The notes under the pieces: generated by a model
Databases searched by the model: none
The model's input: only the letters and a program-made list of their open reading frames with translations
Told to the model about the DNA's origin: nothing
Source: OCS116 cluster bacterium AG-390-A19
GTDB taxonomy: Bacteria; Pseudomonadota; Alphaproteobacteria; MED-G09
DNA length: 64,000 nucleotides
NCBI GenBank assembly: GCA_003278145.1
Contig: QCGV01000001.1
Coordinates: 327,616-391,615 of the forward strand
Direction of reading: 5' to 3'
Shown: positions 9,320 through 17,217 of the stretch, piece by piece
Layout: each line of letters opens with the position of its first letter
Numbering within the stretch: position 1 is the first letter of the stretch
Made by a program: the position numbers and the translations under genes

Positions 9320-10060
9320 TTATAAAATTTTCGGAATTATTGCTTTTCGATCTTTTGGATAATTATCAAATTTATCTTTATACCAAGAGTGATGTTTTAA
9401 AGCTCTTGGAAGAAGATTAAAGATTGTCCAAAGAGCAAAAACAAACCCTGATAAACTCCAGGTCATTATTGCCCAACCTATCCATTCAATAATTTCTCCA
9501 AAGTAGTTTGGGCTTGATACCCATTTATAAAAACCGCCATATGGAATTTGATATCCTTTTTCCTCTTTTGATATATTTAATAATATTCTGTCAGAATGAA
9601 TATTTATTGCCATTCCCAAAATAAAGATGCAAAGGCCAATTAAGAAGTTTGAATTTAAAAGCCATGAAATATCATATTGATTATCCATAAAGAAAAACCA
9701 AAAACCATGAAAAGAAGCATTAAAAACATTAAAAATAAAAGCTAGAATAGCCACAACTAAAGGCATAGAACCATTTTTATCAATTAAAAAAGGCCAAATA
9801 ATACTTCGATTAATATAATGAATAGACCAAATAAATAAAAATATTATGAGAACAATATTGGTAAAATCAGCATAAAGAAAATAAAACAACCACATAACAT
9901 AAAGAGCCGGTGTTTCCATCAAAATCCACCCAAATCTTTTTTGTAAATTTGGACCCCAGCCCGATCTTATATGACGACCATATGGGGCAGTTATAAAAAG
10001 AAGAATAAGAAATGTTATTATTCCAATACCAATCCAAGAATTTATAAGAATTTGAAACAT
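9320..10060 (-). CDS. Integral membrane protein of the steroid 5-alpha-reductase / methyltransferase family
   Basis: A 246-residue protein with about six hydrophobic membrane segments. Its C-terminal half carries the 3-oxo-5-alpha-steroid 4-dehydrogenase-like signature: GYQIPYGGFYKWVSSPNYFG (about residues 170-189), then ALKHHSWYKDKF and a final YPKDRKAIIP. These residues bind NADPH in steroid reductases and SAM in isoprenylcysteine methyltransferase relatives. SSPNYFGE with the YGGFYKWV stretch favours the reductase-like subgroup. The stop codon directly abuts that of the NmrA-like gene on the other strand. Whether its substrate is a steroid, a polyprenoid or another lipid cannot be decided here. 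Confidence 0.75.
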   Translation of the reverse strand: MFQILINSWIGIGIITFLILLFITAPYGRHIRSGWGPNLQKRFGWILMETPALYVMWLFYFLYADFTNIVLIIFLFIWSIHYINRSIIWPFLIDKNGSMPLVVAILAFIFNVFNASFHGFWFFFMDNQYDISWLLNSNFLIGLCIFILGMAINIHSDRILLNISKEEKGYQIPYGGFYKWVSSPNYFGEIIEWIGWAIMTWSLSGFVFALWTIFNLLPRALKHHSWYKDKFDNYPKDRKAIIPKIL

Positions 10061-10110
10061 TATTTTTTTAGGTTAAATTAAAATTTGATTCTTAGCTAAA
10101 GGATAATCAT

Positions 10111-11034
10111 TTGCAAAGAAAAATTTGGATAAACGGAGATTATGTTAATTGGGAAGATGCTCAAGTTCATATTTTATCGCATTCACATCAACGTGGTTCG
10201 CTAATTTTCGGATTCATACCTATTTTTGAAAACGATGGAGCTGTCTCTCTATTTAGACTAAATGATCATGTAGACAGGCTTTTTAACTCATGTATTTCAG
10301 CTGGGATTCCTATATCTTATTCACCTATGGATATTAAATTAGCGATTAAAGATACAGTCAGAAAAAATCCGGGGAGTAAATTTGCAAAAATTAGTGTTTA
10401 TATTTCATCTGTTGAGGTTGACGTAGTTCCTCAAGACCCCTTTTCTAGTATTGCTATTGCAGCTTATGACCCTGAAGCAGATATAATCTCTAAAAATACT
10501 CAACCTTTTCACTCATCAAAAGAGCTAAGTGTATGGCTAGAAAAAGAGAAACACCAAAGAAGATCTGATATTATACCTCCCCAAATCAAAATTGCTGGAA
10601 ATTATACATCATCAATGATGGCCAAATGGAAAGCTAGGAAAAATGGATATGATGAAATTATCCTTACTGATCAAGATGGTTTTATAACTGAAGCACCAAC
10701 ATCAAATGTTTTTTTGATAGACAAATATGATACCTTGTTAACTGCACCTGAAGAAGATGTTCTTTATGGTATAACTAGAAAAAGTATTTTAGAGATTGCT
10801 GATGATGAGGGTATAAAAACTAAAATAGAAAAAATACCCCTCTTAGAATTAGAAAATGCTAAAGAGATTTTTGTAAGCTCCTCCTCTCATTTGTTAACAC
10901 CTGTAATTAAAATTGATAATAAAAAAGTTGGTAATGGTAAAATCGGTGATCTTACAAATAAATTAAAGAATAGATTTTCTAAAATTATACAATCTAATGA
11001 TAAATTTTCCCAAGATTGGCTAGAAAATATATAA
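10111..11034 (+). CDS. Class IV PLP aminotransferase (branched-chain amino acid aminotransferase-like)
   Basis: Pyridoxal-phosphate enzyme of fold type IV, 307 residues. The PLP Lys is expected in IKIAGNYTSS, and the glutamate/phosphate block is TEAPTSNVFLI, both typical of IlvE-type proteins. DYVNWEDAQVHILSHSHQRG at the N-terminus also fits IlvE. The start is TTG at 10111, supported by an AAAGGA ribosome site 8 bases before. Likely reaction: transamination of branched-chain amino acids with 2-oxoglutarate. A D-amino acid transaminase or aminodeoxychorismate lyase is a less likely alternative. leuA at the left edge is the only other branched-chain gene in view. Confidence 0.82.
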   Translation: MQRKIWINGDYVNWEDAQVHILSHSHQRGSLIFGFIPIFENDGAVSLFRLNDHVDRLFNSCISAGIPISYSPMDIKLAIKDTVRKNPGSKFAKISVYISSVEVDVVPQDPFSSIAIAAYDPEADIISKNTQPFHSSKELSVWLEKEKHQRRSDIIPPQIKIAGNYTSSMMAKWKARKNGYDEIILTDQDGFITEAPTSNVFLIDKYDTLLTAPEEDVLYGITRKSILEIADDEGIKTKIEKIPLLELENAKEIFVSSSSHLLTPVIKIDNKKVGNGKIGDLTNKLKNRFSKIIQSNDKFSQDWLENI

Positions 11035-11049
11035 AATGATGGAGTAAAA

Positions 11050-11142
11050 ATGAAAAAATTTTTATTAGCATTACTAATTTTTATAATTATGGCTGTTTGT
11101 TTGTCACCGATCTTTTTTTTAGCCCTAAGCTTTTTTCAATAA
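11050..11142 (+). CDS. Possible 30-residue hydrophobic peptide
   Basis: A short frame begins with MKKFLLALLIFIIMAV and runs 30 codons to a TAA. A GGAG ribosome site lies 5 bases before the ATG. The peptide is nearly all hydrophobic with two Lys at the front, as in a single membrane segment or an orphan signal peptide. It sits 15 bases after the aminotransferase stop. It resembles no family I know, and the case rests only on the ribosome site and composition. Confidence 0.35.
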   Translation: MKKFLLALLIFIIMAVCLSPIFFLALSFFQ

Positions 11143-11161
11143 TTGGTTTGATTAAAAATTT

Positions 11162-11197
11162 GCATAATTTGTCAAATTATGCGGTTATGTGACAAAT
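11162..11197. promoter_or_regulatory. Overlapping inverted repeats upstream of the TonB-dependent receptor
   Basis: GCATAATTT-GTC-AAATTATGC (11162-11182) is a perfect 9-bp dyad with a 3-base centre. Its ATTTGTC half (11167-11173) is repeated inverted as GACAAAT at 11191-11197, making a second dyad. The region lies 23-58 bases before the receptor ATG. It could be an operator for a dimeric repressor, or in RNA a hairpin in the 5' leader. It does not look like a canonical Fur box. Confidence 0.4.
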
Positions 11198-11219
11198 AAT
11201 AATAATTTGGGGGAAAATT

Positions 11220-13370
11220 ATGAGGAATAATTTCAAATTTCTTGTTCTGAGCTTATCTTTATTTTCTATCTTATTGTTCAATAATGATAAGATTGCTGTT
11301 GCTCAAGAAACAAGTTTAGGTCTTGAAGAAATCATTGTTACTGCAAGAAAGAGGGAGGAAAGTCTTTTAGATATCCCTGAGACAGTTGTAGCATTATCTG
11401 GAGAGACTATTTCAAGGCATAATATTAAAAATTTAGATAAAATTGGAATGTCTGTTCCTAATCTTAACCTAAACACAAGAACTGACGGATGGCCAAATGT
11501 TACTATGCGAGGTATGGGTGCCTTCAGTCTTACACAAGGTGTTGGTTTTTATTTGGATGATGTTCAGCTATTTGGTGATGCCTCCTCTAGATTCGGTGAT
11601 TTAGATAGAATTGAAGTCTTAAAAGGCCCTCAAGGTGTTCTTTATGGTGGAAGTAATATTGGTGGTGCTGTTAAGTTTATTAGCACAAGACCTTCTCCTG
11701 ATGAAACAACTGGCCATATTAAACTTATGGCTGGAGAACAGAGCTCAACTGATGTTGAAGGCTCTATAAATTTACCAATTGGTAATGAATGGGCAGTCCG
11801 TCTTTTTGCTTTTACAAGAGAAGATGATGGTTTTATGTACAATCCAACAACCGATGACGATAGTGTGGCGGGTTACGAGGAAAGTGGTGGCAGAATATCT
11901 ATCGCCGGACCTTTATCAGATAATTTATCTCTTTATGCTTCATTAAGATCTAATCAATATGATGGACCGAATAATAATTGGGCTCTTGAAAGAGGAACTG
12001 CACCAAATTTTGATTATCCATATATTAATGATATTGAAACACCTTCAAATAATGATAAAGAGACTTATGGTGCAAGTGTAGAGCTTGTTTGGGAACTTGA
12101 TGGCTTTGATGTAACAAGCATAACATCTTATACTGATACAGAAGCTAAAAGACTTACTGATGTCGATCTGCAACCTGAATTATGGCTTAATGCTCAACAA
12201 AATGAAACTTTCGAAGCAACTATTCAAGAGATAAGATTTGCGTCTAATACAGGTAATAATCTTCAGTGGCAAGCAGGATTATATTCCTCAAAAATGGAAT
12301 GGGTTGAAAGATCAACCACAAGGTTTGGACCTCAAATTTTTGGAATAGATCTTACTATTCCTGCAAAGCATGATGACACTGAAACTACTCATTTAGCAGC
12401 TTTTGGTAACCTTACATATACTTCAGGGCCATGGGAAATTGGTTTTGGTTTAAGGGTTGATTCTTGGGAAAGAAAGAAACTTGTACCTGCTGAAGTTACT
12501 GAAAGTGGTTTAGATCATGCAAATTCAATTGATGGAACTGAGGTTCTTCCTAGACTATCTATTTCTAGAGAGATTGATGATGATACTATGTTTTATGTTA
12601 CTATATCAAAAGGCTATGAGCCTGGTGGCCTAAGACATGAACCAGTTACTTTTGATTCTCAAGGTAACCCATCCTTATCAACTTATGGTAAAGAAGAAGC
12701 CTTGCAAACTGAAATTGGATTAAAAGGTTCGTTTATGGATGGAAGAGGTAATTTCTCTGCCGCGGCATTTTTGATAGACTATGAGGATAGGTTGTTTACT
12801 ACTATTGTTCAGTCAGCAACAGGTCCTTTTGAATCAGTTGGTAATTCAGGAAACTCTGAAAATGTAGGTTTTGAGCTTGAGCTTGCATATCAAGCGACTG
12901 AAAACTTATCTTTGGCTGCAGCTTTTGGTACTTTAAGTGCTGAATGGGATAGAGGAACTATCATTAATGGTGTTGATATGAGTGGTAGAACTCCATCAGG
13001 GTCTATAGATAATGGTATGGCTTTGGCAGCGAATTATGAAAAACCATTAAATAATGGTATGGAATTCATTGCTGATTTTCAATATAATAGACGTGGTACA
13101 AGTGCTAGTATGCCAGCTCATAATTCAATAAAAAATCCTAAATATTATACTCTAAACCTTACTACAGGTATTAGATCTGGTAATTGGGAATTTATGATAC
13201 ATGGTGAAAATCTAACCGATGAGCAATATTATACCGATCTTGAGAATTGGGTTAATTTAGGAGCAGGTGGTGCTTTAGACCCTGTTAATAATATGACAGA
13301 CCCTTTCTATATTATTGGTACACACGGACATCCTAGAATGATTTCCGGAAGTATATCTTATAGGTTTTAA
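11220..13370 (+). CDS. TonB-dependent outer membrane receptor
   Basis: Outer-membrane active transporter, 716 residues. Residues 1-28 form a signal peptide ending in AVAQ. The TonB box region reads EEIIVTARKREES, followed by the plug domain with GPQGVLYGGSNIGGAVKFIS and then a 22-strand-type barrel rich in alternating aromatics. The chain ends in ISYRF with a terminal Phe, as barrel proteins do. GGGGG before the ATG is a strong ribosome site. No tonB/exbBD, siderophore or vitamin genes lie near it. Position beside the oxidation operon suggests uptake of an organic substrate rather than iron, but this is inference. A strong terminator follows. Confidence 0.95.
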   Translation: MRNNFKFLVLSLSLFSILLFNNDKIAVAQETSLGLEEIIVTARKREESLLDIPETVVALSGETISRHNIKNLDKIGMSVPNLNLNTRTDGWPNVTMRGMGAFSLTQGVGFYLDDVQLFGDASSRFGDLDRIEVLKGPQGVLYGGSNIGGAVKFISTRPSPDETTGHIKLMAGEQSSTDVEGSINLPIGNEWAVRLFAFTREDDGFMYNPTTDDDSVAGYEESGGRISIAGPLSDNLSLYASLRSNQYDGPNNNWALERGTAPNFDYPYINDIETPSNNDKETYGASVELVWELDGFDVTSITSYTDTEAKRLTDVDLQPELWLNAQQNETFEATIQEIRFASNTGNNLQWQAGLYSSKMEWVERSTTRFGPQIFGIDLTIPAKHDDTETTHLAAFGNLTYTSGPWEIGFGLRVDSWERKKLVPAEVTESGLDHANSIDGTEVLPRLSISREIDDDTMFYVTISKGYEPGGLRHEPVTFDSQGNPSLSTYGKEEALQTEIGLKGSFMDGRGNFSAAAFLIDYEDRLFTTIVQSATGPFESVGNSGNSENVGFELELAYQATENLSLAAAFGTLSAEWDRGTIINGVDMSGRTPSGSIDNGMALAANYEKPLNNGMEFIADFQYNRRGTSASMPAHNSIKNPKYYTLNLTTGIRSGNWEFMIHGENLTDEQYYTDLENWVNLGAGGALDPVNNMTDPFYIIGTHGHPRMISGSISYRF

Positions 13371-13393
13371 TAGCTTATATTATAAATAAATTT

Positions 13394-13422
13394 AAAGGCC
13401 CTTGTTTAAGGGCCTTTTTTTT
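13394..13422 (+). terminator. Rho-independent terminator after the TonB-dependent receptor
   Basis: AAAGGCCCTT (13394-13403) pairs perfectly with AAGGGCCTTT (13408-13417) across a 4-base loop, and a T run continues to 13422. It lies 23 bases after the receptor stop and touches the 3' end of the convergent hydroxylase gene. This is the clearest intrinsic terminator in the window. Confidence 0.9.
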
Positions 13423-14320
13423 ATCTAGATCCGAATTCTTTTTTAATATCAGTTGACATTTTTCTAGACCCATCATGACTCCAACCAGGGGGTGCAAATA
13501 GATAGAAAAATTTTTGTTTTATGGAAATATCTTTCCTTAGCATATCCTTTAAGATATTCCAGTATTCGTGGAAGGCTATTTTAATTGGATTAAAGGTTTC
13601 CAAATCTTTTACTAGGCCATAATCTGGAAACTTATCTTTATCTTCTTCAGCAAAAGTATTAAATAATTTATCCCATATGATAAGGGTACCTGCGTAATTT
13701 TTATCAAGAAACTTTGGGTTTTTTCCATGATGAACTCTATGATGTGAAGGAGTATTAAAAATTGCTTCTACCCAATTAGGAAGTTTTCTTATTGTTTCTG
13801 TATGAATAAAAAATTGATATATGGCATTCATTGCCCCACAAAAAATAACTAAAACTGGGTCAAAACCAATTAAAATTAAAGGAATTTTTAAATACATTGT
13901 CCCTGTAAAATGTTTTGTCCAACCTTGTCGAAGAGCTACCGCTAGGGAAATTCTGTTACTGGAATGATGAGTTACATGCATTGCCCATCCCCACCTACAC
14001 CTGTGTACTATTCTGTGGTGAGTATAGTATCTGAGATCATCAAGAATGAAGCAGATTATAACTGTCCATATTGTAAGGGGGAGTTTAGTTATTTGATATT
14101 GTTCAAACCAAAATAAAACATTCAATGTAATAAAAGCAGATAAACCGTTTGTAACAACGCTTGTTAAACCCATAAATATAGATACTGAATTGTCTTTTGT
14201 ATCAATAGTCCCATTAGTTTTTAAGAATTTAATAGCTAAAATCTCTAATAAAATTGCTAAAAAAAAGAAAGGGATAGCTATTAAGGTAACTTCTAGATTT
14301 ATTATTTTCTCTAAACTCAC
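13421..14320 (-). CDS. Sterol desaturase / fatty acid hydroxylase family protein
   Basis: Integral-membrane di-iron oxygenase, 299 residues. The family's histidine clusters are visible: HHRIVH (about residue 107), HVTHHSS (about 120), a later isolated His in FIHTET and HHRVHHG (about 197). Four or so hydrophobic membrane segments occupy the first half and the middle. The enzyme is expected to hydroxylate or desaturate a lipid C-H bond using oxygen. A tRNA-Lys gene lies 22 bases upstream on the same strand, so the two may share transcription. Together with the 5-alpha-reductase-like protein it hints at terpenoid or sterol-like lipid chemistry; the substrate is not shown by sequence. Confidence 0.88.
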   Translation of the reverse strand: MSLEKIINLEVTLIAIPFFFLAILLEILAIKFLKTNGTIDTKDNSVSIFMGLTSVVTNGLSAFITLNVLFWFEQYQITKLPLTIWTVIICFILDDLRYYTHHRIVHRCRWGWAMHVTHHSSNRISLAVALRQGWTKHFTGTMYLKIPLILIGFDPVLVIFCGAMNAIYQFFIHTETIRKLPNWVEAIFNTPSHHRVHHGKNPKFLDKNYAGTLIIWDKLFNTFAEEDKDKFPDYGLVKDLETFNPIKIAFHEYWNILKDMLRKDISIKQKFFYLFAPPGWSHDGSRKMSTDIKKEFGSR

Positions 14321-14342
14321 TTTTATTCTCTTATCTTATTTT

Positions 14343-14418
<76 letters not shown>

Positions 14419-14477
14419 TTAAAATATATGTTGCTAGAATATACGGATATTATTAATACAGTAAATAAACTTTTATA

Positions 14478-14684
14478 ATGAGAGAAAAGAAAATGACTCC
14501 TGAGCTTTACAAACTTTTTTTACAAATGGCGATTATTGGTGCGATAACAGGTGTTCTGGGATTTTTATCAGAAAAATATCAAGAAACAATATATAGTCGT
14601 ATTTTAATGTCTTTAACTATAATGTTTTCATTAATAATGTTTTATAAAGTTTATCAAACTCTTAGGATATGGATCTCTATTTAA
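14478..14684 (+). CDS. Small two-helix membrane protein, unknown function
   Basis: A 68-residue protein with two hydrophobic segments, about residues 16-28 and 40-56, separated by a charged SEKYQET turn. I recognise no domain. Two starts are possible: ATG at 14478, or ATG at 14493 which gives MTPELYKLF and has a GAGAAAAG purine stretch just before it. It stands alone between a minus-strand tRNA and the minus-strand transporter operon, and a 59-base AT-rich gap upstream could hold its promoter. Its length, start signals and membrane pattern support a real gene. Confidence 0.6.
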   Translation: MREKKMTPELYKLFLQMAIIGAITGVLGFLSEKYQETIYSRILMSLTIMFSLIMFYKVYQTLRIWISI

Positions 14685-14699
14685 ATATTTATCTAATAT

Positions 14700-15530
14700 T
14701 TAATCGTTTATAAGTTTTTCTCTAAGAAATCTGGATAATTTATCAATTAATGCAACCATGATAAGTATTATTATTATTATGAAAAATGCTTGATCCCAGT
14801 ATTGCGCCTTCATTCTCTCTGATAATTGAAGTCCTATACCGCCAGCACCAACTATTCCTAATATAACAGCTGATCGAGAGTTAGATTCAAAGAAATAAAG
14901 GCTCTGAGAAATAAAAATTGGCACAACTTGCGGCATCAATCCAAATCTAATAGTAGATAATTTTGTTGATCCTGATGAAACTAGCCCTTCAATTTGTTTG
15001 TTATCACTATTATCTGCAGCTTCTGAATATAGTTTTGATAAAGTTCCTGTATCAGCTACAAAAATTGCTAATACTCCTGAGAGAGGGCCTAAACCAAAAG
15101 CTCGAACAAAAATTAAAGCCCAAATAAGAATATCAACTCCGCGAATAAAATCTAGAATCCTCCTTACAATAAACCTAAATAAGTTTATTTTTGTAACTTG
15201 TCTTGATGCAAGTAACCCTAAAGGAATAGATATTACAGAGGCAGCAAAAGTTCCCAGAAAAGCCATAGCTAAAGTCTGTAAAATACCAACCAAGATTGAA
15301 TTAAAATTCCATGATAGAAAATCATTCCAAGTGACCATTGAAAGTAATATTGGTTTCATTTTGTTCAGACCGTTTAAAAGTTCGGTAACTGAAATATTAA
15401 AATATTTTATTGAAAAAATTAGGTATGAAAAAATTAGTAAGGAAAAGAAAATTTTTAAAGGTGAACGTTTCCATAATGGAGAAAATATTTTTGGATAAAG
15501 CGTCACTATCTCTTGATTAGTCATTTTCAA
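14700..15530 (-). CDS. phnE: Phosphonate-type ABC transporter permease (second PhnE-like)
   Basis: Inner-membrane subunit of a PhnCDE-family importer, 276 residues with about six hydrophobic segments. The ATPase-contact EAA loop is visible as GIVGAGGIGLQLSERMKA near residue 226. RRILDFIRGVDILIWALIF is a typical PhnE block. It overlaps the first permease by 14 bases and is last in a phnC-phnE-phnE operon. Such importers carry phosphonates, phosphite or related anions and are often phosphate-regulated. No Pho box is apparent to me. No periplasmic binding protein gene (phnD) is present in the window. Confidence 0.88.
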   Translation of the reverse strand: MKMTNQEIVTLYPKIFSPLWKRSPLKIFFSLLIFSYLIFSIKYFNISVTELLNGLNKMKPILLSMVTWNDFLSWNFNSILVGILQTLAMAFLGTFAASVISIPLGLLASRQVTKINLFRFIVRRILDFIRGVDILIWALIFVRAFGLGPLSGVLAIFVADTGTLSKLYSEAADNSDNKQIEGLVSSGSTKLSTIRFGLMPQVVPIFISQSLYFFESNSRSAVILGIVGAGGIGLQLSERMKAQYWDQAFFIIIIILIMVALIDKLSRFLREKLIND

Positions 15531-16386
15531 TCCTGGTAATATTTTTTCTCAGATAGCCTGATAATAAATCAATCGATATGACGGTTAAAATTATCAATAA
15601 TATAATTGCACTAACTTCTTCATAATAATTAAAATTAATTACAAGATATAACTCTTGACCTATTCCGCCTGCGCCAACAAAGCCTAAAATTGTTGAAGCC
15701 CTTATATTAATCTCAAATCTAAGTAGTGCGTATGAAATTAAATTTGGAAGAACTTGTGGTAATAATCCAAATTTCATTTCTGATAACCAGTTTCCTCCTG
15801 ATGCCTTAAGAGCCTCTATTGGTTTATTGTTCGAGTTTTCATGAACTTCAGAAAATAATTTACCCAGGGACCCAGTTGTATGAAGTGTCATTGCTATAAT
15901 CCCTGCAAGTGGACCAATTCCCAATACCCAAACAAATAGAATTGCAAAAATTATTTCTGGAACTCCTCTAAAAAATTCAAGTATTCTTCTAATAGAAAAA
16001 AAGAGTAGAGAATTAGGGGAAGTATTTTTTGCTGCTAAAAAACTTAAAAAAAGTGCTAATGTTGAACCTACAATGGTTGCAAGAAGAGCCATGTTAAAAG
16101 TTTCAAAAAGTAATTTTAAGTATTTAGGTAGATTAAAATACCAATAAGCAATAGATCCTTGATCTTTAGAGCCAAGAAATAACTTATTTGATTCTATTGA
16201 AGGAAGAATTTGTGAAACGTAATCACCTAGTCTTGGCATTCCATTTAATAGATTTGAGACATTAATATCTATTATTTTAGAGGAAAGTATTACTCCAATA
16301 AATATTAAAATAATAAGGGATAAATTCCAAAAACGTTTTTTTCCTATTAAATTTTTATAATGATTATCGGAAGTTATTTTATTCAT
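15517..16386 (-). CDS. phnE: Phosphonate-type ABC transporter permease (first PhnE-like)
   Basis: 289-residue permease paralogous to the following one. It has an N-terminal membrane helix, a periplasmic stretch of about 70 residues (GMPRLGDYVSQILPSIESN and on) and about five more helices. The EAA-like loop GFVGAGGIGQELYLVIN is near residue 239, and RRILEFFRGVPEIIFAILF matches the PhnE family. Its start overlaps the phnC 3' end by 8 bases, showing tight coupling. Two different permease genes imply a heterodimeric channel, as is common in marine alphaproteobacteria. Confidence 0.9.
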   Translation of the reverse strand: MNKITSDNHYKNLIGKKRFWNLSLIILIFIGVILSSKIIDINVSNLLNGMPRLGDYVSQILPSIESNKLFLGSKDQGSIAYWYFNLPKYLKLLFETFNMALLATIVGSTLALFLSFLAAKNTSPNSLLFFSIRRILEFFRGVPEIIFAILFVWVLGIGPLAGIIAMTLHTTGSLGKLFSEVHENSNNKPIEALKASGGNWLSEMKFGLLPQVLPNLISYALLRFEINIRASTILGFVGAGGIGQELYLVINFNYYEEVSAIILLIILTVISIDLLSGYLRKNITRIEND

Positions 16387-17125
16387 CGTCTAAATCATAG
16401 AGCTTCTTTGCAATATCAGCTGTTAACTGGTTTGGCTTTCCATCAAAAACAACTTCTCCTTCAGATAAACCAATTAAGCGGTCACAATATTTTTTTGCTA
16501 TCTCTAAAGAGTGAAGATTACATATAATAGTTATTCCATCTTCTCGATTAATTTTAAGCATATCGTCCATAACTTTTTTTGAATTTTTTGGGTCTAAAGA
16601 TGAGATTGGTTCATCAGCTAATAGGATTTTTGGTTTTTGCATTAAAGCTCTTGCAATAGCAACTCTTTGTTGTTGTCCTCCCGATAATGTTCCAGATCTC
16701 TGAAGAGATTTTTCGGCAAGTTCAAACCTGTCTAGATTTTTTAATGCATTAATTTTTTCTTCCTTTGAAAAATATCCAAATAAATTTAAAAAACTATAAC
16801 TCCTGCCTAAACTCCCTATTAAAACATTTGTTAACACATCTAATCGATCAACTAAGTTAAATTGTTGAAAAATCATAGCGCATTCTGAACGCCACCTTCT
16901 TAGTGCTTTTCCTCTGATATCTGTAATAATTATACCATTAAATTCGATTGAGCCTTCAGTTGGTTCAATCAATCTATTTATCATTCTTAGAAGAGTTGAT
17001 TTACCGGATCCAGATCGACCAATAATCCCAGTAATTTTACCTTGTTCGACCTCAAGGTTTATATTGTTAATCGCAACTGTATCCTTGAACTTTTTTTTAA
17101 GATTTTTTATTCTGAGTGGTTTCAT
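16379..17125 (-). CDS. phnC: Phosphonate-type ABC transporter ATP-binding protein
   Basis: ATPase subunit, 248 residues. Walker A is GRSGSGKST (about residues 36-44), the Q loop lies in MIFQQFNLVDRLDVL, the signature is LSGGQQQRVAIARAL and Walker B is ILLADEPISSLDP. NLVDRLDVLTNVL and the length are characteristic of PhnC among ABC ATPases. It leads the phnC-phnE-phnE operon. phnD, usually next to phnC, is missing here; the binding protein must be encoded elsewhere or the operon is reduced. Confidence 0.92.
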   Translation of the reverse strand: MKPLRIKNLKKKFKDTVAINNINLEVEQGKITGIIGRSGSGKSTLLRMINRLIEPTEGSIEFNGIIITDIRGKALRRWRSECAMIFQQFNLVDRLDVLTNVLIGSLGRSYSFLNLFGYFSKEEKINALKNLDRFELAEKSLQRSGTLSGGQQQRVAIARALMQKPKILLADEPISSLDPKNSKKVMDDMLKINREDGITIICNLHSLEIAKKYCDRLIGLSEGEVVFDGKPNQLTADIAKKLYDLDDE

Positions 17126-17217
17126 AATATCTCATCAATGATTTGTGGATTTACAGACTCATTATAATGATTAAACTAATCTTATATTTGCTATATTCAA
17201 GCTTGGATCAAAAAAAA

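Noticed and set aside
11140-11219. Fur box before the TonB-dependent receptor
   Set aside because: The dyads there do not match GATAATGATAATCATTATC or the Irr ICE motif well enough to call.
14998-15498. Plus-strand open frame of 166 codons
   Set aside because: It lies antisense to the PhnE-like permease and translates to a Lys/Ile-rich chain without recognisable motifs.
17126-17217. Glycine riboswitch before the amino acid symporter
   Set aside because: The gap is only about 90 bases, AT-rich, and lacks the conserved GG-rich aptamer core.
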